Shown: positions 9,876-18,107, numbered from the stretch's first letter. The stretch is 64,000 bases of DNA from Candidatus Saccharimonadota bacterium (GCA_003153395.1 PLYP01000002.1:1-64000), one strand, 5' to 3'. Translations and numbers: made by a program. The notes: a model not told the origin generated them from the sequence alone.

Positions 9876-11189
9876 ATGAAGATTGCAATTGTAGGATTCG
9901 GCATAGAAGGTCGTTCGTCTTATGAATATTTTTCTACTAGTAGCACTAACCACCAAATAACTATATGTGACCAGAACGAAGATATAGAACTGCCTGAGGG
10001 TGCTCTATCTCAATTAGGAGATCGATATCTAGATAATCTCAGTTCATTTGATCTCATTGTGCGGACCGCAGGTATACATCCAGACCTAATTTTAGATAAT
10101 AATCCTAACGTAAAAGGCAAAATTACATCTCAGCTTAATGAATTCATAAAAGCTTATCCGACGAAAAATATTATCGGGGTAACCGGAACTAAAGGTAAAG
10201 GTACCACAGCAACATTAATTACTAAAATACTGGAGGCATCTGGTAAAACAGTAGTTTTAGGTGGAAATATTGGCATACCCCTTCTAAGCCTCTTGAAGGA
10301 TATATCTAGCGATACATTTGCAGTTATGGAACTATCCAGTTTTCAGCTTTTAGATTTCCGTGAAAAATCTCCTCATGTCTGTGTTTGCTTACTGATAGAG
10401 GAAGAGCATCTGAACTGGCATTTGGATATTGAAGATTATATTAAAAGTAAGGCTAATTTATTCGAGCACCAAACAAGTGAAGACAAGGCAATATATTTTT
10501 CCAGCAATGAGTTATCCAAAAAAATCGCCAGTAGTTCTCCAGGGAAATTAATACCATACTATGCTCCTCCCGGGGCATATATTGAGGATGATACAGTTAA
10601 AATAAACGACTTAGTAATTTGTAAGACTAGCGATATTAAGCTAATTGGTAAACATAATTTGCAAAATATTTGTGCTGCAATCACAGCTAGCTGGCAATAT
10701 ATTCAAGATATTGAAGCCATAAGAAATGTACTGACTTCGTTTGAAGGTTTGCCGCACCGCATTGAATTCGTCAGAGAAGTAAGCGGAATACGTTTTTATA
10801 ATGATTCATATTCAACCATTTTGTATGCCACTGAGGCGGCAATTGAAGCAGTTGAGGGAAGCAAAATATTAATTGTCGGGGGGTTTGAAAGAAATCTTAA
10901 AATAGATTACTTTGCGGATTTTGTGAACAAGAATACAAAAGAATTTAGGAAGATCTTAATCATTGGGGAAAGTGGCGGCCGCGTTGCTAAACTTTTGGAT
11001 AATTCAGGTTTTACCAGTTACGAAAAGGCAACTGATCTTAAAAATATGCAGGAAATAGTGAGTAAAGCAGTTAGTTTAGCTCAAAATGGAGACGCAGTAG
11101 TTTTATCTCCGGGGTTTGCAAGTTTTGACATGTTTAAAAACTTTGAGGACCGGGGTTTGCAGTTTAAGGAAGCGGTGAATAACCTATGA
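9876..11189 (+). CDS. murD: UDP-N-acetylmuramoyl-L-alanine--glutamate ligase (MurD, probably the L-Glu MurD2 type)
   Basis: Mur ligase of 437 residues with an N-terminal Rossmann-like domain, the central ATP-binding P-loop GVTGTKGKGTTATL (about 105-118), a middle-domain region MELSSFQLLDF, and the C-terminal-domain entry FEGLPHRIEFVREV followed by FYNDSYST. It adds glutamate to UDP-MurNAc-L-Ala in the cytoplasm. Its stop overlaps the start of the MurL-like gene (ATGA), so the product is probably the L-Glu adduct, as described for the MurD2-MurL route in Xanthomonas; this choice over canonical D-Glu use is inferred from the neighbour. A GATAAT box ends 6 nt before the ATG, which suggests a leaderless mRNA. 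Confidence 0.9.
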   Translation: MKIAIVGFGIEGRSSYEYFSTSSTNHQITICDQNEDIELPEGALSQLGDRYLDNLSSFDLIVRTAGIHPDLILDNNPNVKGKITSQLNEFIKAYPTKNIIGVTGTKGKGTTATLITKILEASGKTVVLGGNIGIPLLSLLKDISSDTFAVMELSSFQLLDFREKSPHVCVCLLIEEEHLNWHLDIEDYIKSKANLFEHQTSEDKAIYFSSNELSKKIASSSPGKLIPYYAPPGAYIEDDTVKINDLVICKTSDIKLIGKHNLQNICAAITASWQYIQDIEAIRNVLTSFEGLPHRIEFVREVSGIRFYNDSYSTILYATEAAIEAVEGSKILIVGGFERNLKIDYFADFVNKNTKEFRKILIIGESGGRVAKLLDNSGFTSYEKATDLKNMQEIVSKAVSLAQNGDAVVLSPGFASFDMFKNFEDRGLQFKEAVNNL

Positions 11190-12472
11190 GTAAGTTCAGT
11201 TCATTTAATTTTGAGGGATATGAGTTTAACAAAAGCGAGAAAACTCTTCTACTGCACTACTCTTATGATGGTGAGCTAGAGTTTAGTGATAAATACCATT
11301 TCGATTTTGATTTCGCCGATTATGACGAAAAGGCATTAGACCGAGCGATTCAGATTCTATTTTTTATGGCCGGAGTATCTTATTACAAAATGTATTTGGC
11401 GGTGGCAATTATAGTCAACGCTGGGCATATTGATGCTAGGTTAGCCAGCTTTCTTAATAAGACATATCTAAAGGGACTCGGTGAGCTTTTATACATTAAT
11501 AAACTCAATCCTAGAATGCCTGTAGATTTTCCAGTAAATTCGGCAGATTTAGAGCCTATTGAAATTAACAGTAATGGCTCAAAATTAATAGGTATAGGCG
11601 GTGGCAAAGATTCTTTAGTATCAGTTGAGTTTTTAGAAGACACCCAAAATCTGGCTTCTTGGAGCTTGAATCATAGACCTAAGCTAGAGCCTTTAATAAG
11701 CCGTATTGGGCTAAAGCATTTTTGGGTTGATAGAGCGCTAGATCCTAAAATAGCTGAACTTAATAAACTTGATGCCTATAACGGTCACATCCCTATTTCT
11801 GCCATATTTAGCTGCGTGGGAGCGGTTGTATCCATTCTTACTGGGTACAGAGATAATGTAGTGTCAAACGAAAGTTCCGCCAACGAACCGAACCTGAGCT
11901 ACGAAGGAATTGATATTAATCATCAGTATTCGAAATCTCTGGAGTTCGAAAAAGATTTTCAGGATATTCTTAAACACAATTTCGGAGACTCAATACGTTA
12001 TTACTCCCTGCTCAGACCATTTAGCGAGCTTAGGATTGCGGAGTTTTTTGCTAGGAAAAGTTTCAATAAGTATAAAGATGTTTTTTGTTCATGCAACAGA
12101 GCATTCGCTAGCAATAATCCAGTTCTGAAATGGTGTGGAGAGTGTGCCAAATGTGCTTTTGTTTTTCTAGCGTTGACTCCGTTTATTGATAGAGCTGCGC
12201 TGGAGAAAGTCTGGGAAGGAAAGAATCTGCTGCTAGATCCAGCCTTGGAGTCTATGTACAGAAAAATACTGGGGATTGAAGGCGATAAACCTCTGGACTG
12301 CGTTGGGGAAGTTAAAGAAGCAAGGGCTGCAATGCGTTTGGCTCAAAAAATATATCCCGAACTAAGTAAATATATATTTGATATCCCTGAAACATATGAC
12401 TATAAATCTTGGTCAACTAGCTGTATGCCCGAGGAATTACTCAGCTATATAAAAGATAAAACTAAGACTTAA
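11186..12472 (+). CDS. murL: UDP-MurNAc-L-Ala-L-Glu epimerase (MurL)
   Basis: A 428-residue protein resembling MurL, which epimerises the terminal L-Glu of UDP-MurNAc-L-Ala-L-Glu to D-Glu in an ATP-dependent reaction. The glycine-rich GIGGGKDSLVS motif (about 132-142) marks the ATP-pyrophosphatase-like core. A Cys cluster, FCSCNRAF and KWCGECAKCAF (about 293-325), is typical of the family. It overlaps murD by 4 nt, the arrangement expected for the two-step route that replaces glutamate racemase MurI. The gene ends 4 nt inside the convergent folD gene. Substrate assignment rests on the motif plus operon pairing. Confidence 0.85.
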   Translation: MSKFSSFNFEGYEFNKSEKTLLLHYSYDGELEFSDKYHFDFDFADYDEKALDRAIQILFFMAGVSYYKMYLAVAIIVNAGHIDARLASFLNKTYLKGLGELLYINKLNPRMPVDFPVNSADLEPIEINSNGSKLIGIGGGKDSLVSVEFLEDTQNLASWSLNHRPKLEPLISRIGLKHFWVDRALDPKIAELNKLDAYNGHIPISAIFSCVGAVVSILTGYRDNVVSNESSANEPNLSYEGIDINHQYSKSLEFEKDFQDILKHNFGDSIRYYSLLRPFSELRIAEFFARKSFNKYKDVFCSCNRAFASNNPVLKWCGECAKCAFVFLALTPFIDRAALEKVWEGKNLLLDPALESMYRKILGIEGDKPLDCVGEVKEARAAMRLAQKIYPELSKYIFDIPETYDYKSWSTSCMPEELLSYIKDKTKT

Positions 12473-13296
12473 GACTCTGGTTTTTTTGCGTCTGCTATCC
12501 TCTGAGATGCACGAATAACATTTTCAAATAATGCACAAACAGTTAAAGGTCCTACCCCGCCTTTTGTCGGAGTAATGGTTATGTCATCCCTTTCTTCAAA
12601 TACTTCAGGGGCAACATCACCAACAGTTTTACCTCCTTCGCTAGCAACGCCAGCATCGACTACAACTGCTCCATGCTTAATCATGCTAGGTTTAATTAGA
12701 CCGGCAACACCAGTAGCAGTTATAACTACGTCCGCCTTAGCTATTTCTTTTGGAACATTTGGCGTATCTTTCACTAACACTCTAGGTGTAACACCCGATG
12801 CGATTAGCATTTGCTCAAGCGGAGCTCCGACTAATTTACCCCTCCCTACTAAAACAACGTCTTTTCCAACTAAGTTTATGTTATACCCGGAGAGTAGCCA
12901 TAGTATTGCCAGAGGAGTTGCTGGATCAAAGTTTGGATTTTTCCCAAGTCCATCAACGTCTTTTTCTGGAGCAACCAAATTTACGATTTCCTCGGTTTCA
13001 GAGGGATCTTCCAACGGAAGTTGCACTATAATTGCATGAACGCTATCGTCCTTGCTTAACTTGTTAAGCAACTCTTTTACTTCGTTCTGCTTGGCATGAT
13101 GAACATCCACATCTATTAGTATTTCTGTACCGTAACGTTTTTTTAATTTTAAATACACATTAATAACAGGATTATCGACAGTGACTACAATAGCTAGCTT
13201 TGGTGTTATTCCGTATGATTGCCGAAGCTGTCTAACTTGTTTCGCCTGTCGCTCTTTTATATATTCGGCTAGTTCTTTGCCATTGAGCGATCTCAT
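12469..13296 (-). CDS. folD: Bifunctional methylenetetrahydrofolate dehydrogenase / cyclohydrolase (FolD)
   Basis: FolD of 275 residues, slightly shorter than the usual 280-300. It interconverts 5,10-methylene-, methenyl- and 10-formyl-tetrahydrofolate. Visible family features are the Tyr/Lys active-site helix VYLKLKKRYG, the substrate loop VDGLGKNP, the NAD(P)-binding GRGKLVGAPLEQML and the C-terminal TPTKGGVGPLTVCAL. The usual CTP of the cofactor loop reads ATPLAI. It is convergent with murL with a 4-nt overlap and works with glyA, folC and folA elsewhere in the window. Confidence 0.92.
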   Translation of the reverse strand: MRSLNGKELAEYIKERQAKQVRQLRQSYGITPKLAIVVTVDNPVINVYLKLKKRYGTEILIDVDVHHAKQNEVKELLNKLSKDDSVHAIIVQLPLEDPSETEEIVNLVAPEKDVDGLGKNPNFDPATPLAILWLLSGYNINLVGKDVVLVGRGKLVGAPLEQMLIASGVTPRVLVKDTPNVPKEIAKADVVITATGVAGLIKPSMIKHGAVVVDAGVASEGGKTVGDVAPEVFEERDDITITPTKGGVGPLTVCALFENVIRASQRIADAKKPES

Positions 13297-13388
13297 TACT
13301 TTAGAGTATAACCTAAGCCTTAGCGCTTGCCAAAACAGAGGTACTTTGTTACAGTTTTTTGCAGTTTAGTATAAGTTAAAATAAGTAT

Positions 13389-13465
13389 GGGCCAGTAGCT
13401 CAGCTGGTTAGAGCACCTGCCTCTTAAGCAGGGTGTCGAGGGTTCGAGTCCCTCCTGGCCCTCCA
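13389..13465 (+). tRNA. tRNA-Lys (anticodon CTT)
   Basis: Complete cloverleaf: acceptor GGGCCAG paired with CTGGCCC, D-arm AGCTCAGCTGGTTAGAGC, anticodon stem CCTGC/GCAGG with loop CTCTTAA (anticodon CTT), T-arm GAGGG TTCGAGT CCCTC, discriminator T and encoded CCA. The last nine bases GGCCCTCCA plus the following ATAACGCTTATGCTTAA are the sequence repeated downstream in the cassette array. This tRNA therefore appears to be the chromosomal anchor of that array. Confidence 0.97.
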
Positions 13466-13521
13466 TAACGCTTATGCTTAAGAACTTCTCTGCTAGGTCT
13501 TTTCTTTGATATGATTAAGCC

Positions 13522-14151
13522 ATGAAGCTTTTCCTGTCGTCCCTGGGTATTTCTTATGAGCAAGCACCCTCATTTGTCCAACTCGTAGGTAAGCCCGCTT
13601 ATGATATAAGACTAGCCTTTATAGAATATGATGATGGCGAAAAAGGCGAAAGCGTACATGTTGATGAAAACCGAATAGCTATACAGGCACTCGGCATCAG
13701 CGTTAAACCAATAGACCTTAACGATTACAAAGATGGCTTGCGGAAGGAACCGCTACTTCATACCTTGCGCGGATGTGACGTTATATGGTTGGGCGGTGGC
13801 AATACCTATTATTTGCGTTGGCTACTGAAAGAAACGAGGGCTGACGTAATTATTAAAGGCCTTATTGAAAGAGGAAAAATTTACGGTGGCGGAAGTGCCG
13901 GTGCAATTGTGGCAGGGCCAACGCTAAAACACTTTGAACCAGCCGATGACCCTGCAACAGCCCCAGAATTAATTATGACTGGATTAGGTCTAACTGATAC
14001 GGTGGTCGTTCCCCACTGGAATAATGAAAAATTTGGACCGGCGGTGGTAAAGATAGCAGAAAAACTAAAGGCTGATGGGTACAAAGTGCAAGTCATTACT
14101 GATAGCCAGGCGCTTGTAATTGATGGAGAAACCCAAGAGGTAGTACCTTAA
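13522..14151 (+). CDS. Peptidase S51 (dipeptidase E-like) family protein
   Basis: A 209-residue protein of the class I glutamine-amidotransferase-like fold, peptidase S51 branch. The nucleophile elbow is GGGSAGAIV with Ser at the catalytic position, preceded by IWLGGGNTYYLRWLL. The C-terminal VVPHWNNEKFG carries a likely catalytic His. S51 enzymes cleave Asp-X dipeptides or cyanophycin-like substrates; the actual substrate is unknown. It is the first unit after tRNA-Lys. A TATGAT box ends exactly 6 nt before the ATG, suggesting an own promoter and leaderless mRNA, a pattern shared by the other cassette genes. Confidence 0.82.
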   Translation: MKLFLSSLGISYEQAPSFVQLVGKPAYDIRLAFIEYDDGEKGESVHVDENRIAIQALGISVKPIDLNDYKDGLRKEPLLHTLRGCDVIWLGGGNTYYLRWLLKETRADVIIKGLIERGKIYGGGSAGAIVAGPTLKHFEPADDPATAPELIMTGLGLTDTVVVPHWNNEKFGPAVVKIAEKLKADGYKVQVITDSQALVIDGETQEVVP

Positions 14152-14154
14152 TGC

Positions 14155-14190
14155 CGGTTGCAACAACGTCTGCGGTAGAGCCCGCACTAT
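14155..14190 (+). repeat. Cassette-junction repeat, degenerate copy B
   Basis: Reads GGTTGCAACAACGTCTGCGG then TAGAGCCCGCAC, a diverged version of the arm TTGCGATAACGTCTACGG plus TGGCCCTCCA seen at later junctions. It starts 3 nt after the peptidase stop. About 100 nt with no gene separate it from the next copy, so this may be an emptied or decayed cassette. Confidence 0.5.
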
Positions 14191-14284
14191 AAAAGGCTTC
14201 AGCCAACCTCTAATTGGTGCCAGACTAACTGTTCAAACTGGTGATATGCAGCCGATGGCTACCCTGCACTGCAGCAGTAACTAG

Positions 14285-14316
14285 GTCTATGATGGCCCTC
14301 CAATACGCTTATGCTT
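14285..14316 (+). repeat. Cassette-junction repeat C (duplicate of tRNA-Lys 3' end and flank)
   Basis: GGTCTATGATGGCCCTCCA is followed by ATACGCTTATGCTTAA, nearly identical over about 25 bp to the 3' end and downstream flank of tRNA-Lys. The duplicated stretch includes non-tRNA sequence, so it is a duplicated attachment-type site and not selection on a tRNA. Confidence 0.75.
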
Positions 14317-14319
14317 AAA

Positions 14320-14345
14320 ACAGAGGTAACTTACCTCTGTTTTTT
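14320..14345 (+). terminator. Rho-independent terminator after junction C
   Basis: Perfect hairpin ACAGAGGT-AACTT-ACCTCTGT followed by six T. It lies where a tRNA-Lys terminator would be expected relative to the duplicated tRNA end, so it may be the ancestral tRNA terminator displaced downstream by insertion. A diverged relative is at 17297-17321, and its 5' arm also occurs upstream of the tRNA at about 13333. Confidence 0.85.
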
Positions 14346-14359
14346 GTTATAATTGCCTC

Positions 14360-14944
14360 ATGACGAAAAGATATAAGATACTAGCCGCCGTTGTCCTGCT
14401 TATCTTACTTAGTGGAGGAGCTTATGTGTTTCGTGGCTGGATACGGAATTCTGTAATACCAAGCTATGTCTCCGTATTTTATAAAGGTGAAGCTAGCTCA
14501 GCATTCGATAAGTCATTCCCGAAAGTCAATCAAGAACTAGCAGCTTATGGTATTACCTTCAACAATCATCAGTATCAGCACAACATCTCTTGTGATGCGA
14601 GCTTTGAAGGCTTTAGTGAATCTGTGACCTGTGGTAAGGGCGCGCAAAGCGACCAGTCTAATTTCCCGTCCAGCTTTAACGATTATTGGACCAATAACTC
14701 GCCGACTCTTGAAAAGCATTTGTTTTCTGATGGCTGGCAAGGTGCTTCTCATCAGCCAATCGATAGTCTTGTGCGTGGAAACGAGGCCACTTATTACAAT
14801 AGTCTCGGAACAACCTACATTAGGTACTACGGGAAGACATACTGCAAGCTAATGTTTTCTGCGTTCGGGGCTAGACCAGCTCAACTAACAGTCAGCGAAG
14901 ATTGCACCCGCACTGTAGTGTTTTTCCACGGACAACAAAACTAG
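14360..14944 (+). CDS. Hypothetical membrane-anchored secreted protein
   Basis: A 194-residue protein of unknown function. It has a Lys/Arg-rich start and a single hydrophobic helix (about residues 5-26) followed by an extracytoplasmic domain with four cysteines at spaced positions (NISCDASF, VTCGKG, TYCKLMF, EDCTRT) that could form two disulfides. No family was recognised. A TATAAT box ends 6 nt before the ATG and directly follows the terminator, so this cassette carries its own promoter. Confidence 0.65.
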   Translation: MTKRYKILAAVVLLILLSGGAYVFRGWIRNSVIPSYVSVFYKGEASSAFDKSFPKVNQELAAYGITFNNHQYQHNISCDASFEGFSESVTCGKGAQSDQSNFPSSFNDYWTNNSPTLEKHLFSDGWQGASHQPIDSLVRGNEATYYNSLGTTYIRYYGKTYCKLMFSAFGARPAQLTVSEDCTRTVVFFHGQQN

Positions 14945-14979
14945 CACACGACTCGTATTGAATTGTGGCTAGTTCTAAT

Positions 14980-15017
14980 TTCAGTTGCGATAACGTCTAC
15001 GGTGGCCCTCCATCAGT
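14980..15017 (+). repeat. Cassette-junction repeat D
   Basis: TTCAGTTGCGATAACGTCTA followed by CGGTGGCCCTCCATCAG. It is the best-preserved copy of the composite site: a non-tRNA arm (TTGCGATAACGTCTACGG) fused to the tRNA-Lys 3' end GGCCCTCCA. It lies 35 nt after the secreted-protein gene and 74 nt before the SDR gene. Confidence 0.75.
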
Positions 15018-15090
15018 TTCAGAGATGTTAATTTTATGTCCAAATAGGCACGAGTTAGCACCTACCTCTGTTAGTTGCTATTATGTAGCT

Positions 15091-15825
15091 ATGGACAAGA
15101 AGTTAGTAATTGTAACTGGTTCAACTAGAGGTATCGGCAAATCAATAGCCGTTCAACTATCACAAGCTGGTTACATAGTTCATGGAGTTTATAACACCTC
15201 TAATAAAGAGGCTGGAGCTATTTCCAAAGAACATGGCATTGTATTCCATCAAGCCGACTTATCTAACAGGCAACAAACCTTAAAGCTTGTTGAGGAACTG
15301 TCCAGTCTCAACATCTACGCACTAGTAAATAACGCTGGCATCTGGGAAATGGATAACCCTAATGATATGAGTTTTGATACATGGGACAAAACTATAGAAG
15401 CAAATTTAACAGCACCACTTATTCTTTCTGAAAAATTAAGTAAATCAATGAGCCCTGGCAGTTCTATTGTCAATATATCTAGCACCGATGGTTTAATGGG
15501 AGCATATAACGGCATAAGTTATTCAGCTAGTAAAGCGGCACTTATTAATGTAACAAAAAGTCTTGGCAATACTTTAGGTGTTAAAGGTATTAGAGTTAAT
15601 TCTATAGCTCCTGGATGGATTGCAACTGAGATGGTAGATCCTGATGCCACAGAAAATGCAAAAGATACTAATCCTTTAGGGCGCATAGGAAAGACTACAG
15701 AAATTGCCGATGTAGTAGAATTCTTAATCTCAGAAAAAGCTAGCTACATTAATGGCACAACTATAGTTGTAGACGGTGGTGGTATTAATGTCGATTATGG
15801 TCTTAAAAAAGAATCAGGTTATTAA
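15091..15825 (+). CDS. Short-chain dehydrogenase/reductase (SDR)
   Basis: Classical SDR of 244 residues from ATG 15091. It shows the NAD(P) motif TGSTRGIGKS, the NNAG tetrad region LVNNAGIWEM, the catalytic Ser in VNISSTDG and the catalytic YxxxK in SYSASKAAL. The following PGWI and the C-terminal INGTTIVVDGGG also fit. Substrate unknown. The start was chosen because the upstream open frame runs through junction repeat D, and a TATTAT box ends exactly 6 nt before this ATG. Confidence 0.9.
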   Translation: MDKKLVIVTGSTRGIGKSIAVQLSQAGYIVHGVYNTSNKEAGAISKEHGIVFHQADLSNRQQTLKLVEELSSLNIYALVNNAGIWEMDNPNDMSFDTWDKTIEANLTAPLILSEKLSKSMSPGSSIVNISSTDGLMGAYNGISYSASKAALINVTKSLGNTLGVKGIRVNSIAPGWIATEMVDPDATENAKDTNPLGRIGKTTEIADVVEFLISEKASYINGTTIVVDGGGINVDYGLKKESGY

Positions 15826-15947
15826 TTATTCCGGTTAAACACTTTCCTGCGAGCATAAGATCATAAATTCTATATATATTTATGGTCTCTGTATGGCTCT
15901 TCTCAAAAATACACTTATTTTTAGTATTGATTTGTGTCTGTTAAAAA

Positions 15948-15973
15948 GCTCAAGTCCCACCTGCTCTCCATAC
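15948..15973 (+). repeat. tRNA-Lys T-arm/acceptor remnant (junction E)
   Basis: GCTCAAGTCCCACCTG then CTCTCCATAC matches the tRNA-Lys 3' end (GTTCGAGTCCCTCCTG then GCCCTCCATAAC) at most positions. Unlike the other junctions it keeps the T-arm, as an attL-type half would. It separates the SDR and permease cassettes. Confidence 0.6.
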
Positions 15974-16001
15974 TAAAACTAATCTGGCGTACAATTATTC
16001 T

Positions 16002-17156
16002 ATGATTATCCACGCTCTCGCTCATGCCTTATCCATGTCGTTTGCTATGGGCTGGGAGATACTATGGCCTTTGATACTAGGTTTCGGTATAAGTGGTGCT
16101 ATTCAAGCAGTCGTCTCGCACAGGCAAATGAGCAGCCTATTGCCTAACAATAAACCAAAGACTTTACTGAAAGCCGCTGGACTAGGAGCTGCCTCCTCGT
16201 CATGCTCTTATGCTGCCGTTGCACTAGCTCGATCAATCTTTCGTAAAGGAGCTGATTTCACTGCAGCGATGGCATTTGAAATTGCCTCAACTAACTTAGT
16301 TATTGAGCTAGGTATCATTATGGTCGTTTTACTTGGTTGGCAGTTCACCGCAGCAGAGTTTGTTGGTGGCCCTTTAATGATACTTATCTTAGCCGTGCTG
16401 TTCCGTCTGTTCCTAACTCCCAAACTGGTTACTGCTGCTCGTAAACAGGCTGAAAAAGGTGTATCTGGACGAATGGAAGGTCATGCTTCAATGGACGATA
16501 TGGCAGTCAAGGGTAATACGTCAGTTTGGCATAAATTACGCTCACCGGGGGGCAAAACAGCAACTAGCCACTTCTTTATTATGGACTGGGCTTCTATATG
16601 GACAGATATTGTACTTGGGCTACTTATAGCTGGCGCATTAGCGGCTTGGATACCGCAGTCTTGGTGGAAAGCATTGTTCTTCACCAACAACCATACTTTA
16701 GCGCTAATTTGGGGGCCGTTAGTTGGCCCATTGATTGCTGTATTGTCATTTGTTTGCAGTGTCGGTAATGTCCCACTGGCTGCGGTGCTATGGAACGGCG
16801 GTATTAGCTTTGGTGGTGTCATTGCGTTTATATTTGCTGACCTCATAGTCTTCCCAATACTAAAGATTTACAAAAAATATTATGGTATAAAGATGGCTTT
16901 CTTTTTGTTTTGGACTTTCTACGCAGCAATGGCCCTAGCTGGCTATGTCGTTGAGGGCCTATTTGCTTTACTACACCTAACCCCAACAGTACGGAACGCA
17001 AAAGTTTTGGAAGCGAGCGTTACATTCAACTACACGACAATTCTGAACATCGTATTTCTAGTGCTTGCAGCAGTTCTGGTCTGGCGGTTTTTACGAACTG
17101 GTGGACCAATGATGTTGAAGATGATGAAAAAACCTGCGAGTGAGCATACTCATTAA
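16002..17156 (+). CDS. Predicted permease (UPF0718/ArsP-like family)
   Basis: A 384-residue integral membrane protein with about eight to nine helices, organised as two related halves around a hydrophilic loop at about 150-190. The first half contains GLGAASSSCSYAAVALARS and the second LSFVCSVGNVPLAAVLW, the Ser/Cys-rich paired motifs typical of DUF318/ArsP-type permeases. The transported substrate is unknown. It forms a single-gene cassette with a TACAAT box ending 6 nt before the ATG. Confidence 0.78.
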   Translation: MIIHALAHALSMSFAMGWEILWPLILGFGISGAIQAVVSHRQMSSLLPNNKPKTLLKAAGLGAASSSCSYAAVALARSIFRKGADFTAAMAFEIASTNLVIELGIIMVVLLGWQFTAAEFVGGPLMILILAVLFRLFLTPKLVTAARKQAEKGVSGRMEGHASMDDMAVKGNTSVWHKLRSPGGKTATSHFFIMDWASIWTDIVLGLLIAGALAAWIPQSWWKALFFTNNHTLALIWGPLVGPLIAVLSFVCSVGNVPLAAVLWNGGISFGGVIAFIFADLIVFPILKIYKKYYGIKMAFFLFWTFYAAMALAGYVVEGLFALLHLTPTVRNAKVLEASVTFNYTTILNIVFLVLAAVLVWRFLRTGGPMMLKMMKKPASEHTH

Positions 17157-17249
17157 CCAGTTGTGATTAAAGAGCAATTCGAGCAATTCAAAAAGGACCT
17201 AGCTAAATAGCCGTTTCAGCTATTACAAGGTCATTACTGCCTTGAATGG

Positions 17250-17293
17250 CAGTTGCGATAGCGCACACGGCGGCCCTCCAATACGTTTATACC
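17250..17293 (+). repeat. Cassette-junction repeat F
   Basis: CAGTTGCGATAGCGCACACG followed by GCGGCCCTCCA and ATACGTTTATACC. It has the same arm-plus-tRNA-end architecture as D and G and the same downstream flank as C (ATACGCTTATGC) in diverged form. It is immediately followed by a terminator. Confidence 0.72.
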
Positions 17294-17296
17294 TAA

Positions 17297-17321
17297 ACAG
17301 GGTAAATTGTCTCTGTTTTTT
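17297..17321 (+). terminator. Rho-independent terminator after junction F
   Basis: ACAGGG-TAAATTGT-CTCTGT (one G-U pair) followed by six T. It is a diverged copy of the terminator at 14320, in the same position relative to the junction repeat. Confidence 0.65.
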
Positions 17322-17335
17322 GTTATAGTATACAT

Positions 17336-17677
17336 ATGAAAGTCATAAACGACATTACTGTTTCAGAATTGTCAGAAATGGCAAAAATAATGTATGGTAG
17401 CCTAGTAAAAGCCGACGTTGATGTAGCAAAAAAGATCTTGATTGTTGATATGGGTATGCATGCTGATGGTGAAGCATATCTAATGGAAAATGGCTCGAAG
17501 CAGAATGATCTTTGGGGAATTAATCTACACCCCTCAGACTATGGAACAGATGATTTTATAGAATTCGACTCAATGATTAATATACGACCCAGTCAAGGAA
17601 ATGTATCAAAAGACGTTTTAGATCCAAATAAAAAAAAGCAAATAATCGAAATAGTTAACGGGATAGTTCATGACTAA
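17336..17677 (+). CDS. DUF5674 family protein
   Basis: A 113-residue protein with the DUF5674 signature: VDMGMHADGEAYLME, then DLWGINLHP and IEFDSMINIRPSQGN. Function is unknown. It overlaps the next small gene by 8 nt, so the two form a translationally coupled pair in one cassette. A TATAGT box ends 6 nt before the ATG. The pair-of-small-proteins layout would fit a toxin-antitoxin or regulator-effector module, but nothing in the sequence proves that. Confidence 0.8.
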   Translation: MKVINDITVSELSEMAKIMYGSLVKADVDVAKKILIVDMGMHADGEAYLMENGSKQNDLWGINLHPSDYGTDDFIEFDSMINIRPSQGNVSKDVLDPNKKKQIIEIVNGIVHD

Positions 17678-17996
17678 TCACGTATTCGATACGACAGCGT
17701 GGGCTGAAATGGATGTATTTAATCAAATGGGTAATATCGGCTCAGAGGTTGGGCGAGCTCTAAATGCAAAGCGCCAGGGAAATCTCAATAGATCCCAATC
17801 TGCTTTTTATCGCGGTCTGGATTTGATAGATGAAACAGCTCGATTATGGGCAGATGAAAATAGAGCGGGGCTAAGGGAGTTGCTTTATGCCCGTGAATTA
17901 TTTGCAGAGTCAGTGACAACAGATAAAATTGACCCTACATTAGAAGTTTATTTTATGCAATTCGCAATTGCTGCTCGACTTAAGAATAATCAATAG
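17670..17996 (+). CDS. Small helical hypothetical protein paired with DUF5674
   Basis: A 108-residue, predominantly helical protein of unrecognised family. Visible features are a regular amphipathic heptad-like pattern from about residue 20 to the end and the charged segment SAFYRGLDLIDETARLW. There is no signal peptide or membrane helix. Its ATG lies inside the last codons of the DUF5674 gene. A direct complex between the two products is likely but inferred. Confidence 0.7.
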   Translation: MTNHVFDTTAWAEMDVFNQMGNIGSEVGRALNAKRQGNLNRSQSAFYRGLDLIDETARLWADENRAGLRELLYARELFAESVTTDKIDPTLEVYFMQFAIAARLKNNQ

Positions 17997-18009
17997 GCTA
18001 GATCTTATT

Positions 18010-18045
18010 TCAGTTGCGATAATGTCTACGATGGCCCTCCATAAC
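18010..18045 (+). repeat. Cassette-junction repeat G
   Basis: TCAGTTGCGATAATGTCTAC followed by GATGGCCCTCCATAACC. It is nearly identical to D over the arm and matches the tRNA-Lys end plus ATAAC flank. It sits 14 nt downstream of the preceding gene. Confidence 0.75.
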
Positions 18046-18058
18046 CATAAGCAATACT

Positions 18059-18081
18059 GCCTCTATTCCTGAGGCTTTTTT
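18059..18081 (+). terminator. Rho-independent terminator after junction G
   Basis: GCCTC-TATTCCT-GAGGC hairpin followed by six T. Its sequence is unlike the terminators at 14320 and 17297 but its place behind the junction repeat is the same. Confidence 0.75.
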
Positions 18082-18107
18082 AATTTATTGCAGAGTACAC
18101 TGAGAAC

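Noticed and set aside
12575-13039. Long open frames on the plus strand opposite folD
   Set aside because: They are antisense shadows of folD, whose family motifs are clear; the products are Ser/Thr/Pro-rich with no domain.
14965-15090. N-terminal extension of the SDR protein
   Set aside because: The open frame upstream of ATG 15091 runs through junction repeat D, and the NAD motif normally starts within ten residues of the N-terminus.
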